Below, in pieces: positions 10,144 to 19,607 of a DNA stretch of 64,000 nucleotides; position 1 is the first letter of the stretch; each line of letters starts with the position of its first letter. Below the pieces are notes generated by a model that saw nothing but the letters and a program-made list of their open reading frames with translations, did not search any database and was not told where the DNA came from. A program made the position numbers and the translations under genes. Source of the DNA: Mycobacterium sp. (lineage in GTDB: Bacteria > Actinomycetota > Actinomycetes > Mycobacteriales > Mycobacteriaceae); assembly GCA_021732005.1 (NCBI GenBank), contig JAKFVT010000025.1:1-64000 (forward strand), in the 5' to 3' direction.

Positions 10144-10608
10144 GTGAACGTCGCCGTGCAGATCGTTCTGCTGGTGGTCGGCATCCTCGCGGTGCTCGGA
10201 CTCGTCGCGGCGGTGATCGTGCTCATCTACCGCGGCAGGTATCGCGCCGCCGCGGACCAGCTCGGCACCGAGCTGGCGGTGGAGACCATCGTGCGCCCGC
10301 TGGAAAGCGGCAACTACCGGGGCGCCACCGCGCCGGGCTTTCCCACGGTGAAGAACAACGGCCGCATCGCGCTGACCCGGCGGCGGCTGGTCTTCGTCAC
10401 CCTGACCGGTACCACGATCAGCATTCCGCTGGACTCCGTCACCGGGTTGCGGCTGGCGAAAGTGTTCAAGGGCAGCGTCGCCGGCGGGTGGACCCATCTG
10501 GTGGTGCGCACCGCGGCCGGTGAGATCGCGTTCTACGTCAACGACACCCAGGCCTGGCTGCACGCGTTGGGGGAGGCCACCGGGCTGACGCCCGATCCCG
10601 TGGCCTGA
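10144..10608 (+). CDS. single-TM protein with PH-like domain
   Basis: GTG start; [57 protein letters not shown]. Confidence 0.55.
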   Translation: MNVAVQIVLLVVGILAVLGLVAAVIVLIYRGRYRAAADQLGTELAVETIVRPLESGNYRGATAPGFPTVKNNGRIALTRRRLVFVTLTGTTISIPLDSVTGLRLAKVFKGSVAGGWTHLVVRTAAGEIAFYVNDTQAWLHALGEATGLTPDPVA

Positions 10609-10639
10609 TCGGCCCCGCGCCTGCGTAATCTCGCTCGGT

Positions 10640-11905
10640 ATGAGCGTGCGCGCGGGAATCGTGGTCACCGGCACCGAAGTCCTCACCGGACGCGTCGCGG
10701 ATCGCAACGGTCCCTGGGTCGCTGACCGGCTGTTGGAGTTGGGCGTCGAACTGGCCCACATCACCATCTGCGGTGACCGTCCCGCCGACATCGAGGCGCA
10801 GCTGCGGTTCCTCGCCGCCGAAGGTGTCGACCTGATCGTCACCTCCGGCGGGCTGGGCCCGACGGCCGACGACATGACGGTGGAAATGGTGGCCCGGTTC
10901 TGCGGACGTGAGTTGGCTCTCGACACCGAGCTGGAAGCCAAGATCGCGGCGATCCTCCAACATCTGATGGCCCGATTCACCGGCGTCGACTTCGACGCGG
11001 TGCTCGCGGCCAACCGCAAACAGGCGATGGTGCCGGTGGGCGCCCACGTCCTCGACCCGGTCGGCACGGCACCCGGCGTCGTGGTCCCCGGCTCGCCGAC
11101 GGTCCTGGTGTTGCCCGGCCCGCCGCGCGAACTTCAGGCGATGTGGCCGGCCGCTGTCGCCGACGACGCCTTCCAGCAGGCCATCGCCGGGCGGACCGTC
11201 TACCGCCAGGACACGGTCCGGATGTTCGGGCTGGCCGAGTCGGGACTGGCCGAGACGCTGCGAGAAGCCGAAAGCCTGCCGGGTTTCGGTGACCTGGAGA
11301 TCACCACCTGCCTGCGCCGCGGAGAGGTGGAGATGGTCACGCGCTACGAGCCGCAGAGCGCGCCGGCCTACGAACAGCTGATGGAGTTGGTGCGTAGCCG
11401 GCACGGAGACACGCTGTTCTCCGAAGACGGCTCGCTGGTCGACGATCAGGTTGCTCGGCTCCTGGCGGAGCGGCGCATCGTGACAGCGGAGTCCTGCACC
11501 GGCGGATTGCTGGCGGCCCGCCTGACCGAACGGGCCGGCTCGTCGGCCTATGTCGCCGGCGCGGTGGTGGCCTATGCGAATGAGGCCAAGGCCGATGTGC
11601 TCGGTGTCGAACCCGCGCTCATCGAGCAGTGTGGCGCGGTCTCCCAGGACGTGGCCGAAGCGATGGCGGCGGGCGCGTTGCGCCGATTCGGCGCCGACAC
11701 CGCGGTCGCGATCACCGGCATCGCCGGGCCGGGTGGTGGAACCGAGGACAAACCAGTGGGCACCGTCTGGTTCTGCGTGATGCTGGGCGACGGCACGACG
11801 GTGAGCCGGTCGGTTCGGCTGCCCGGCGAACGCGCCGACGTCCGCGAGCGGTCCACCACCGTGGCGATGCACATGCTCCGGCGGGCACTGCTCGGATTGC
11901 CCTAA
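10640..11905 (+). CDS. cinA: CinA family competence/damage-inducible protein
   Basis: MoCF-like N-term [26 protein letters not shown]-term [37 protein letters not shown]. Confidence 0.9.
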   Translation: MSVRAGIVVTGTEVLTGRVADRNGPWVADRLLELGVELAHITICGDRPADIEAQLRFLAAEGVDLIVTSGGLGPTADDMTVEMVARFCGRELALDTELEAKIAAILQHLMARFTGVDFDAVLAANRKQAMVPVGAHVLDPVGTAPGVVVPGSPTVLVLPGPPRELQAMWPAAVADDAFQQAIAGRTVYRQDTVRMFGLAESGLAETLREAESLPGFGDLEITTCLRRGEVEMVTRYEPQSAPAYEQLMELVRSRHGDTLFSEDGSLVDDQVARLLAERRIVTAESCTGGLLAARLTERAGSSAYVAGAVVAYANEAKADVLGVEPALIEQCGAVSQDVAEAMAAGALRRFGADTAVAITGIAGPGGGTEDKPVGTVWFCVMLGDGTTVSRSVRLPGERADVRERSTTVAMHMLRRALLGLP

Positions 11906-12162
11906 GCCAGAACACCTTCCGCGTCGGCGACGACGAGCTCAGCGGGATTGCACAGCGCATACATGCGGGCCGCGAGGTCGGCCAGTTCGACGATGATCTC
12001 GGCGCGACCCAAACCGGCGTCGAGGGCTTCGCTGAGCAATAGTTCGATGTCGATGCGGCGATTCTCGACGGCCATTGCGTCCGCCCCGTCGGCGTGCGAG
12101 ATCCGCGCGGCGCGAATCATCCGCCAGGCGTAATTGCGTTCTGCGAGGAGGTCATTCATCAC
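11902..12162 (-). CDS. hypothetical small protein
   Basis: 86 aa, mycobacterial codon bias, overlaps cinA stop. Confidence 0.5.
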   Translation of the reverse strand: MMNDLLAERNYAWRMIRAARISHADGADAMAVENRRIDIELLLSEALDAGLGRAEIIVELADLAARMYALCNPAELVVADAEGVLA

Positions 12163-12418
12163 TTCACCTTTCGACGGCGGCGCGCTGACTTATCCGTCAA
12201 TACACCGGTGAGCCCCATTGCTTACGTCAGCTTCGCTGGTCGTTGCGTTTACCGACAGGGACTTCTGGCCCATGCCGACAGGGGCATTGGGCATAAGCAC
12301 GGGTCAGTTCGGGCACAAACAACAATTGACGAACCCGCCGAAATTACCGCGATTGACGTAATTGCTCACGTACCGTGAGACGGTCCAATTCAGCGCGACC
12401 CTAATGGGGAGGGACTCC

Positions 12419-12646
12419 ATGCGAAAATTCATCTTGGGTGTTGCGACGGCAGGAATGATCGCCGGTTCACTGGCCGGCGCAGTCACCGCCAATGCGGCAT
12501 CGACGAACAATGCCACGCCGTCCGGTCCGGGGCATTCACCCATCATCACGGCGCTGGATTGTCAGGGCGGTACCGGAAATATGGGTTGTGGCGCAGGCTT
12601 TTTCTGGCGCGACGGCTGGCGCGGCTGGGGCTGCTACCCCTGCTGA
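12419..12646 (+). CDS. small secreted Cys/Trp-rich peptide
   Basis: ATG after GGGGAGGG RBS; signal peptide to ANAA; mature end DCQGGTGNMGCGAGFFWRDGWRGWGCYPC. Confidence 0.65.
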   Translation: MRKFILGVATAGMIAGSLAGAVTANAASTNNATPSGPGHSPIITALDCQGGTGNMGCGAGFFWRDGWRGWGCYPC

Positions 12647-12701
12647 TCGTCTGCTCGTAATAACGCGGTATTCATTCCTTTCTGAACGGAAGTCTTCGAA
12701 T

Positions 12702-13229
12702 ATGAACTCTCGTTGTATTGGCGGCCTGACCGCCGCCCTGTTATCGGCGGGTATGACGCTCGGCGCCGGCCTGGCAACCGCCGACCCCGGTGATTACACC
12801 GTCCTGCTGATCGACCCCAATGTGGTGACCGACTCGCTGGCCTACACGGCGGCCCCGCCGATCCTGAATCCCGGCGGCCAGCCCGGTGCCATGACGGTGT
12901 ACACCCACCGCGACGGACGCACGATCACCGACACGGTGTGGGTGCTGGCCGATCCGGCCGCGGCTGCCGGTGCGATCAGTTCCGCGCAGGCCGCCACCCC
13001 CGTCGCCAACCAGAAGTCGGTGGCCGCTCCGGTCGGGCAGGGCGGACAGCTGATCACCGGGACCTCACCGGACGGCACGCGATCGCTGAGTGTCCTGTAC
13101 TTCACCGAGGGCAATGCCGCGACGTCGCTGGAGTTCTCCGGCCCCGTCGCCGACCCGGCGCCCAACGATCTGGTGATCGATTTCGGTCAGAAGCAGGACG
13201 CGTTGATCAAGAGCCAACTCGGCGCGTGA
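12702..13229 (+). CDS. secreted hypothetical protein
   Basis: Signal peptide GGLTAALLSAGMTLGAGLATADP; full ORF. Confidence 0.65.
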   Translation: MNSRCIGGLTAALLSAGMTLGAGLATADPGDYTVLLIDPNVVTDSLAYTAAPPILNPGGQPGAMTVYTHRDGRTITDTVWVLADPAAAAGAISSAQAATPVANQKSVAAPVGQGGQLITGTSPDGTRSLSVLYFTEGNAATSLEFSGPVADPAPNDLVIDFGQKQDALIKSQLGA

Positions 13230-13236
13230 CCACGAC

Positions 13237-13274
13237 AGCCCGCGTCGCGCCTGATCATCAGCGCGGCGCGGGCT
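13237..13274. terminator. stem-loop between convergent genes
   Basis: AGCCCGCGTCGCGC / GCGCGGCGCGGGCT, 14-bp arms, one mismatch, 10-nt loop. Confidence 0.65.
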
Positions 13275-13295
13275 TTCGCCACCGGGGTTGAATGA

Positions 13296-14210
13296 TCACG
13301 CCTTCTCGTCGCGGTCCCACAAGTCGAGCATCGTGCGCAGGATGTCTTCGGCCCGTCCGAGGCCGGCCAGGTGGCTTTCGCCGGAGAGCGTGTAGAGCTC
13401 GGCGTCGGGGAGCTTGGAGACCACGTGCTGGCCGTGGGCGAACGGAACGATGTGGTCGCGGTCGCCGTGCCACCACCGGACCGGCACCTTGACCTCGTCG
13501 AGCCGGAAACCCCAGTCCCGGGCGAACACCACGATGTCGGCGAGCGGCGCCGCCAGCTGCTTGCGGCTGCCGTTGAGCAGGTCGTCGAGGAACATCGCCT
13601 TGAATTCCGGGCGGACGAGCATCTTGCGGTCACCTTCGGGCGAGATACCCGCATAGATGTACAGCGCCGGCTCGGCCACCGGGCGGATCAACCGAATCAA
13701 GCTGACGGCGGCCAGGCGCAGCGGAGCCCCCGCGACCTCGATGATCGGGGCCGCGAATGTGCCGATTTTCATCAATCCGCCGGCGATTGCCTCCGGTCCG
13801 ACGGTGGGGGCCACCCCGCCGAGCACACCGGCGGCCACAATGCGGTCCGGCATCGCCGTCGCGCAGCCAAGCGTGTACGGGCCGCCGCCGGACAGGCCGA
13901 CGACGGCCATCTTGTCGACGCCGAGGGTGTCGGCGATGATCGCCAGATCTTTCGAGAAGGCCAGCACGTTCTCGTACTGGTAGGGCGTGGAGGAGCCGAT
14001 CCCCGGCCGGTCGACGCCGATCAGTCGAATGTCGTTCTGTTCGGCGAACACTCGCGCTTCCACCGGAATCTGACGTCGAGCCCCCGGGGTGCCGTGCAGC
14101 CAGAACACGGCGCGGCCCTGGGCGCGGCCGAATTCGGCGAAACCGATCTGGCGGTCCTCGGAGACGGCGACGTTGCCTTCCAACTTGGGACGCGCGATAG
14201 CGACAACCAT
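13296..14210 (-). CDS. alpha/beta hydrolase
   Basis: VFWLHGTPGARRQ, VVGLSGGGPYTLG nucleophile elbow, VRWWHGDRDHIVPF. Confidence 0.85.
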   Translation of the reverse strand: MVVAIARPKLEGNVAVSEDRQIGFAEFGRAQGRAVFWLHGTPGARRQIPVEARVFAEQNDIRLIGVDRPGIGSSTPYQYENVLAFSKDLAIIADTLGVDKMAVVGLSGGGPYTLGCATAMPDRIVAAGVLGGVAPTVGPEAIAGGLMKIGTFAAPIIEVAGAPLRLAAVSLIRLIRPVAEPALYIYAGISPEGDRKMLVRPEFKAMFLDDLLNGSRKQLAAPLADIVVFARDWGFRLDEVKVPVRWWHGDRDHIVPFAHGQHVVSKLPDAELYTLSGESHLAGLGRAEDILRTMLDLWDRDEKA

Positions 14211-14284
14211 GGGCACAGTGTCGCACGCGGGACGGCGGCCGCTGCACGGATCGAAGCAAAGGTGGGCGGCGGCAGCAAAGCCGC

Positions 14285-15760
14285 TCAGACAGCGGGCGCG
14301 TCCAGCCATCCGGCCGGGCGTCGCTGCGCCCACGGGATCGCCTGCTCGAGCTGAGCCGCCAGCTGCAGGAGCACGGTTTCTTCGGGAGCCATCAGCTGAA
14401 CACCCAGGGGAAGTCCGTCCTCGGTGGTCGCCAGCGGTAGCGAGATCGCGGCCCAGCCGGTCACGTTGGCCATGGTGGTCCACCCGGTGTGCGCAAACTC
14501 GACATCGAAGAACGCCCGGGTGGTGCCGCGCGGCTGATCCAGGACGCCGTAGTGCGGCGGTGGCGCCAGCAACGTCGGAACCAGCAACACGTCATGGGCA
14601 CCCATTCCCGCGACGAACCGGCGGGTCTGGGCGTGGATGGCCTCGATGGCGTCGGCATAGTCGACGCCGGCAGTGGTGAATCCCTCGCGCATCATCACCC
14701 AGCTGCTGGGCTCGAACTCGTCCTCGCGTGGATCGCGGCCCAGATGGGACTTCGCGAAGTTGTACAGCTGCACATTGCTGACGTTGTGCAGCACGGCGAT
14801 CGCGTCGGCGACGACATCGGGGTCGAACGACGGTGCGCCCGGCTCGATGTGATGGCCGGCCGATTCCAGTGCGCGCCCGGCAGATTCGACGGCGGCCGCG
14901 ACGCGCGAGTCGGTCGGCGGGGCCGGAAACGGGGAGTGCGCGGCGATCAGGATCCGCTGGCGCGGCGGCGGATCACCGATGGCGCGCAGAAAGGCTTGGG
15001 CGGGCGGCGATGCGTTGTACGGATCGCCGGGGGCGCCACCGGTGACCGCGTCAAGGAGAGCGGCGCTGTCGCGGACCGTGCGCGTCAGCGCGTGCTCGAC
15101 GGCCAGTCCCTCCAGCAGCTGCCCGGACGGTGCGAACGAGGTGCGGGCACGTCGGGGTTTCAGCCCGACCAGGCCACAGCACGACGCGGGCACCCGGATC
15201 GAGCCGGTGCCATCGCCACCCGAGGCTGCCGGCACGACGCCGGCGGCCACCGCCGACGCCGACCCACCACTGGAACCACCCGGGGTGATGTCCGGCGACC
15301 ACGGATTGGCGGTGCGGCCGAACAACGACGGCTCGGTGGTGCAGTGATTGCCCCATTCCGGGGTGTTGGTCTTGCCGAACACCACCAGGCCGGCGTCCAG
15401 GTAGCGCTGCACGATCCACGCGGTGTCCGGCGCGATGTGATCGCGCAACGCCCGCGAACCCATCGCCTCGCGGGCACCGGCCAGTGAGGCGCCAAGATCC
15501 TTGAGCAGGAAGGGAACTCCGGCCACCGGCCCGGCGGTCCCGCTGCGCAGCGCGCCACTCTCGTCGAGGGCGACGGCCTGGTCGCGTCCGCGTTCGAACA
15601 GGTCGGTGATGACCGCATTGAGCCCGCGGGTGGCGTCGAGGCGCAGGATCGCCGCGTCGAGCAACTCGGCGGCGGACACGTCTCCGGAAGCGGCTAGTGC
15701 GGCCTGCCCCATGGCATCGAGGTCGGCGAGCTCAGCGGCGAATGTGGGATCCATTGTCAC
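14285..15760 (-). CDS. amidase (amidase signature family)
   Basis: GVPFLLKDLGAS; GGSSGGSASAVAAGVVPAASGGDGTGSIRVPASCCGLVGLKP. Confidence 0.9.
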   Translation of the reverse strand: MTMDPTFAAELADLDAMGQAALAASGDVSAAELLDAAILRLDATRGLNAVITDLFERGRDQAVALDESGALRSGTAGPVAGVPFLLKDLGASLAGAREAMGSRALRDHIAPDTAWIVQRYLDAGLVVFGKTNTPEWGNHCTTEPSLFGRTANPWSPDITPGGSSGGSASAVAAGVVPAASGGDGTGSIRVPASCCGLVGLKPRRARTSFAPSGQLLEGLAVEHALTRTVRDSAALLDAVTGGAPGDPYNASPPAQAFLRAIGDPPPRQRILIAAHSPFPAPPTDSRVAAAVESAGRALESAGHHIEPGAPSFDPDVVADAIAVLHNVSNVQLYNFAKSHLGRDPREDEFEPSSWVMMREGFTTAGVDYADAIEAIHAQTRRFVAGMGAHDVLLVPTLLAPPPHYGVLDQPRGTTRAFFDVEFAHTGWTTMANVTGWAAISLPLATTEDGLPLGVQLMAPEETVLLQLAAQLEQAIPWAQRRPAGWLDAPAV

Positions 15761-15805
15761 GGATCCTCGCCGCCAGGCCCGGCACCGGCAAGTTGGCGCG
15801 CGGAA

Positions 15806-16243
15806 CTATCCGTTGCCGCCGGGGGTGGCCAGTTCGCTCGACTGGCTCTGCTGGGCGGCGGCATCCTTGGCCGCCTGCTCCTCCTCGGCCGCCTTCTCCG
15901 CCTGGCCCTCCGGGCTGGCCAGCGAGTTGCCTGCCTTGCCCGCGGTGGCAAGCTTCGCGTTGCAGTTCAGGTAGAGCAGCACGGTGTCGGTGACGGGGGA
16001 GAAGTTGTCGCCCTTGAGCCAGTCGGCTTTCTGTGACCGCGTCACCACACAGTCGCCCTGGTTGATCGAGTCGCCGACGGATGTCGCGATGACCGCTTTC
16101 TGCCCGGCGTCGCCGATCGCCTTGGAGGCGTCGGAGTACGACTTGCCGGCGTAGTCGTCGGCCAGCGCGACACCGGATCCGAGCGTGAGGGACATCGCAC
16201 CGAGCGTGAGTGCTCCGAGTCCGAGCCGAACGAGCTTGGTCAT
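15806..16243 (-). CDS. secreted hypothetical protein
   Basis: Signal peptide LGLGALTLGAMSLTLGSGVALADD; Gln/Ala-rich C-term. Confidence 0.65.
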   Translation of the reverse strand: MTKLVRLGLGALTLGAMSLTLGSGVALADDYAGKSYSDASKAIGDAGQKAVIATSVGDSINQGDCVVTRSQKADWLKGDNFSPVTDTVLLYLNCNAKLATAGKAGNSLASPEGQAEKAAEEEQAAKDAAAQQSQSSELATPGGNG

Positions 16244-16459
16244 CTGTGTTCCTCCACGGCAGATCCCGACAAGGCAGCGTCACAGGCGCCGGGACGCGAA
16301 AACTGAGAATAAGACGACTTACTGGCAACTAACTGGGTGACAGCTGGTGGCATGCTGGCAGCCGGCAAGGGTCGCGCGGCCCCGTCTCTTTGCCTACCGG
16401 AGCCCGGTCTGTCACGTCGCCGATATCGTCCGGTCGGCCCGGACTAGTTGACTGGCCGC

Positions 16460-17086
16460 ATGTCTGAGACCACGACCGAGCCCGACACCGCCGCCGTCCC
16501 GGCCGCCGACGAGCAGCCGCACGAGCGGACCACCATAGTCATCCGCCACGTCCTCGAGCGTCAGATCGCCGCGGGCCAGGCACTGAGCAGCCAATTGCTG
16601 GATGCTGCAACAGATGTCACGACCGCAATCGCGCACGCACCCGCAGCATTCGCGGGCGCTATTCAGGACGGCGAGACCATCGCCGCGGCCTGGGAGCGCA
16701 CCGGCACCGGCGTACAGGACGTCGTCGACGACGCTCGCGGCCGGCTCCGTGCCGCGGTCGTCAGTTACGTCGGTCATCAGGCCACCTTGCCGGTGGCCGT
16801 CCTCGGCTACGCCGGTGAGGTCGCCGGTTCGGTGGCCTCCGCGCAGGGCACGCTCGCAGGTTCGGCCCTCGACGGTGCGTTCGCCGTCGCGGCCGCCGCA
16901 ACCCAGGGTGACGACGTGCGGGCGGCACTCGGCCGCAACATCGAGGAATTGCGGGCCACCGCGACCGCCGCCCGGGGCGACGTCAGCGAGTCGGTCAAGC
17001 GGGCCGGCCGCGAGGTCCGCGAGGCCGTCGGCGGCGAACTCGAGCCGCTGGTTGCCGCCATCACCGGTGCCGGCGAGGATTCTTGA
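16460..17086 (+). CDS. hypothetical Ala-rich helical protein
   Basis: 208-aa ORF starting MSETTTEPDTAAV. Confidence 0.55.
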   Translation: MSETTTEPDTAAVPAADEQPHERTTIVIRHVLERQIAAGQALSSQLLDAATDVTTAIAHAPAAFAGAIQDGETIAAAWERTGTGVQDVVDDARGRLRAAVVSYVGHQATLPVAVLGYAGEVAGSVASAQGTLAGSALDGAFAVAAAATQGDDVRAALGRNIEELRATATAARGDVSESVKRAGREVREAVGGELEPLVAAITGAGEDS

Positions 17087-17289
17087 CAGACAACGAACTT
17101 CAGGTGACAAGCGGCACACTCAGGCGTGTGGCGCGGCGGCCGCGGTCGGTCGGCTGGCACAGTGGTGGTGTGGCACAAACACAGCGGACACGATCGGGCT
17201 CCTGGCGGCATCCGTTGTCGCTGGGGTTCGAAGCGCACCGCGGCCTGCTGTTGCTGCGTCTGCGCTGGCACGAGCGGCGCGCGCCCACC

Positions 17290-18231
17290 TCACATACCCG
17301 TGCTGGTGACGCGTCGTCGATATGACGACGGGGTCTCCCCGCAGAACTGACTGAAGGCCCGGGTGAACGACCCGACGCTCTCGAAGCCCACCGCGGTGGC
17401 GGTCTGCTGCACGCTCTGGGTGGGGGCAGCCAGCAGGGCCATCGCGCGCAGCATCCGGGCGTGTAAAAGGTAAGTGCGCCAAGATATCTCGGCTTCACTC
17501 TGGAACTGCCTCCGCAGGGTCCGCTCCGACACTGCCACCGCGCGGCACACCTCGGCGAGCGTCACCGACTGCAGGTGCGCCTTGGTGTAGGCCATCGCCG
17601 CGGCGACCACCGGATCGTCGGAGCTCGGAAGGCTCAGCGGCGCTTCGTGATCCAGCGCCTCGGCCACCAGATTGGCCAGCGTGCGAAAGAAACCGTCGGA
17701 CGCGTCATCGCCGGCTTCCCGGTAGATCGGCCAGCGCAGGGCGTAAAGCATCATCTCCCGGATCAGCGGGGAGACCGCCAGGATCCTGGCGCGGTCGCCG
17801 GCGGTCGGGATGAGTTCCGGGTCGAACATCACCGCCAGAGTCTTGACGGCGGGGTTCATGGTCGCCTGGTGTTCCAGTCCGGCCGGGATCCAGGCGGCCT
17901 GCTGGGGCGGCAGCAGATAGTGCGCCGATGCAGTCTCGACCTCGACGACGCCGCCGATCGCATATTCGATCTGATGCACGTCGTGGAAATGCCAGCCGGT
18001 GACCAGCAGCTCGCCCTCGTACAGATAGCTGCCGGCCAGGACCCGTCCACCACGGCGCAGTTCGACCTGGCCGATGTTGGCCGGTTGAGGCTCCGGCCTG
18101 ATTTTGGCCGTTCCGGCGCCCAGGCCATTGTTGGCCGTTCCGGCGCCCAGGCCATTGTTGGCCGTTCCGGCGCCCAGGCCATTGTTGGCCGTTCCGGCCA
18201 AGTGTCTGGCCGAATGTGCGGAGACGGTCAC
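17290..18231 (-). CDS. AraC family transcriptional regulator (cupin N-term)
   Basis: WHFHDVHQIEYAIGGVVEV...PPQQAAWIPAGLEHQ; HTH LAEVCRAVAVSERTLRRQFQSEAEISWRTYLLHARM; start uncertain (GTG 18231 or ATG 18258 would place the tandem repeats inside the CDS). Confidence 0.8.
   Translation of the reverse strand: MTVSAHSARHLAGTANNGLGAGTANNGLGAGTANNGLGAGTAKIRPEPQPANIGQVELRRGGRVLAGSYLYEGELLVTGWHFHDVHQIEYAIGGVVEVETASAHYLLPPQQAAWIPAGLEHQATMNPAVKTLAVMFDPELIPTAGDRARILAVSPLIREMMLYALRWPIYREAGDDASDGFFRTLANLVAEALDHEAPLSLPSSDDPVVAAAMAYTKAHLQSVTLAEVCRAVAVSERTLRRQFQSEAEISWRTYLLHARMLRAMALLAAPTQSVQQTATAVGFESVGSFTRAFSQFCGETPSSYRRRVTSTGM
18104..18198. repeat. 27-bp tandem repeat, 3 full copies plus a partial copy
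   Basis: TTGGCCGTTCCGGCGCCCAGGCCATTG at 18104, 18131, 18158; partial from 18185 that forms TTGGCCG-TTC-CGGCCAA. Confidence 0.95.
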
Positions 18232-18256
18232 GATTATCGAGGGTACAACTGAGGCC

Positions 18257-19519
18257 ATGAATGTCGACGACCTGATCCTGGTGAGCATTGACGACCACGT
18301 CGTGGAGCCCCCCGACATGTTCCTCAACCACGTCCCCGCCAAGTACAAGTCCGAGGCCCCGATCGTCGTCACTGACGCACACGGCGTCGATCAGTGGATG
18401 TATCAGGGCCGCCCCCAGGGTGTCAGCGGGCTGAACGCCGTCGTGTCGTGGCCGGCTGAGGAGTGGGGCCGCGATCCGGCCGGCTTCGCCGAGATGCGTC
18501 CGGGTGTCTACGACGTCCACGAGCGGGTGCGCGACATGAACCGCAACGGCATCCTCGCCTCGATGTGCTTCCCGACCTTCACCGGATTCTCCGCCCGGCA
18601 CCTGAACATGACCCGCGAAGACGTGACGCTGGTGATGGTGTCGGCCTACAACGACTGGCACATCGACGAGTGGGCCGGCTCGTACCCGGACCGCTTCATC
18701 CCGATCGCGATCCTTCCGACGTGGACGCCGGAAGGGATGTGCAACGAGATCCGCCGCGTCGCGGCGAAGGGCTGCCGGGCGGTCACCATGCCCGAGTTGC
18801 CGCACCTGGAGGGCCTGCCCAGTTACCACGACGAGGATTACTGGGGCCCGGTGTTCCGGACGCTCTCGGAAGAGAACGTGGTGATGTGCCTGCACATCGG
18901 CACCGGCTTCGGGGCGATCAGCATGGCGCCCAACGCGCCGATCGACAACCTGATCATCCTGGCCACCCAGATCTCGGCGATGTGCGCCCAGGATTTGTTG
19001 TGGGGTCCGGCGATGCGTAACTACCCGGACCTGAAGTTCGCGTTTTCCGAGGGCGGGATCGGCTGGATCCCGTTCTATCTGGATCGCAGCGACCGGCACT
19101 ACACCAACCAGAAGTGGCTTCGCCGCGACTTCGGCGACAAGATGCCCAGCGAGGTGTTCCGGGACCACTCGCTGGCCTGCTATGTCACCGACAAGACGTC
19201 GCTGAAGCTACGGCACGAGATCGGCATCGACATCATCGCCTGGGAGTGCGACTACCCGCATTCGGACTGCTTCTGGCCGGACGCACCCGAACAGGTCCTC
19301 GCAGAGCTGAACGCTGCCGGCGCGTCGGACTCCGACATCAACAAGATCACCTGGGAGAACTCCTGCCGGTTCTTCAGCTGGGATCCCTTCGCCCGCACCG
19401 CCAAAGACCAGGCGACGGTGAAGAGCCTGCGCGCCAAGGGCGCTGACGTCGACGTGTCCATCCGGTCACGCAAGGAGTGGGCCGCCCGCTACGCCGAAAA
19501 GCAACTCACCAAAGCCTGA
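18257..19519 (+). CDS. amidohydrolase family protein (amidohydrolase 2)
   Basis: SIDDHVVEPPDMF metal motif; FSEGGIGWIPFYLDR; IIAWECDYPHSDCFWPDAPE. Confidence 0.9.
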   Translation: MNVDDLILVSIDDHVVEPPDMFLNHVPAKYKSEAPIVVTDAHGVDQWMYQGRPQGVSGLNAVVSWPAEEWGRDPAGFAEMRPGVYDVHERVRDMNRNGILASMCFPTFTGFSARHLNMTREDVTLVMVSAYNDWHIDEWAGSYPDRFIPIAILPTWTPEGMCNEIRRVAAKGCRAVTMPELPHLEGLPSYHDEDYWGPVFRTLSEENVVMCLHIGTGFGAISMAPNAPIDNLIILATQISAMCAQDLLWGPAMRNYPDLKFAFSEGGIGWIPFYLDRSDRHYTNQKWLRRDFGDKMPSEVFRDHSLACYVTDKTSLKLRHEIGIDIIAWECDYPHSDCFWPDAPEQVLAELNAAGASDSDINKITWENSCRFFSWDPFARTAKDQATVKSLRAKGADVDVSIRSRKEWAARYAEKQLTKA

Positions 19520-19607
19520 CCCCCTTCTCGCAAAGTGCGGAGCTGGATCGCGTCTCGCACTCGCCGCTCTGTGTTCTCGGGGCGGTCCTCGGCGGCCCTG
19601 CGGGGAC

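Noticed and set aside
17083-17325. 80-aa ORF between the 16460 gene and the AraC gene
   Set aside because: Arg/Ser-rich composition, no start context or domain; overlaps the AraC 3' end.
18104-18198. CRISPR array
   Set aside because: Repeats are directly adjacent with no unique spacers and no cas genes.
18104-18256. N-terminal extension of the amidohydrolase through the tandem repeats
   Set aside because: The amidohydrolase family N-terminus MNVDDLILVSIDDHVVEPPDMF begins at 18257; the extension only reads repeats.
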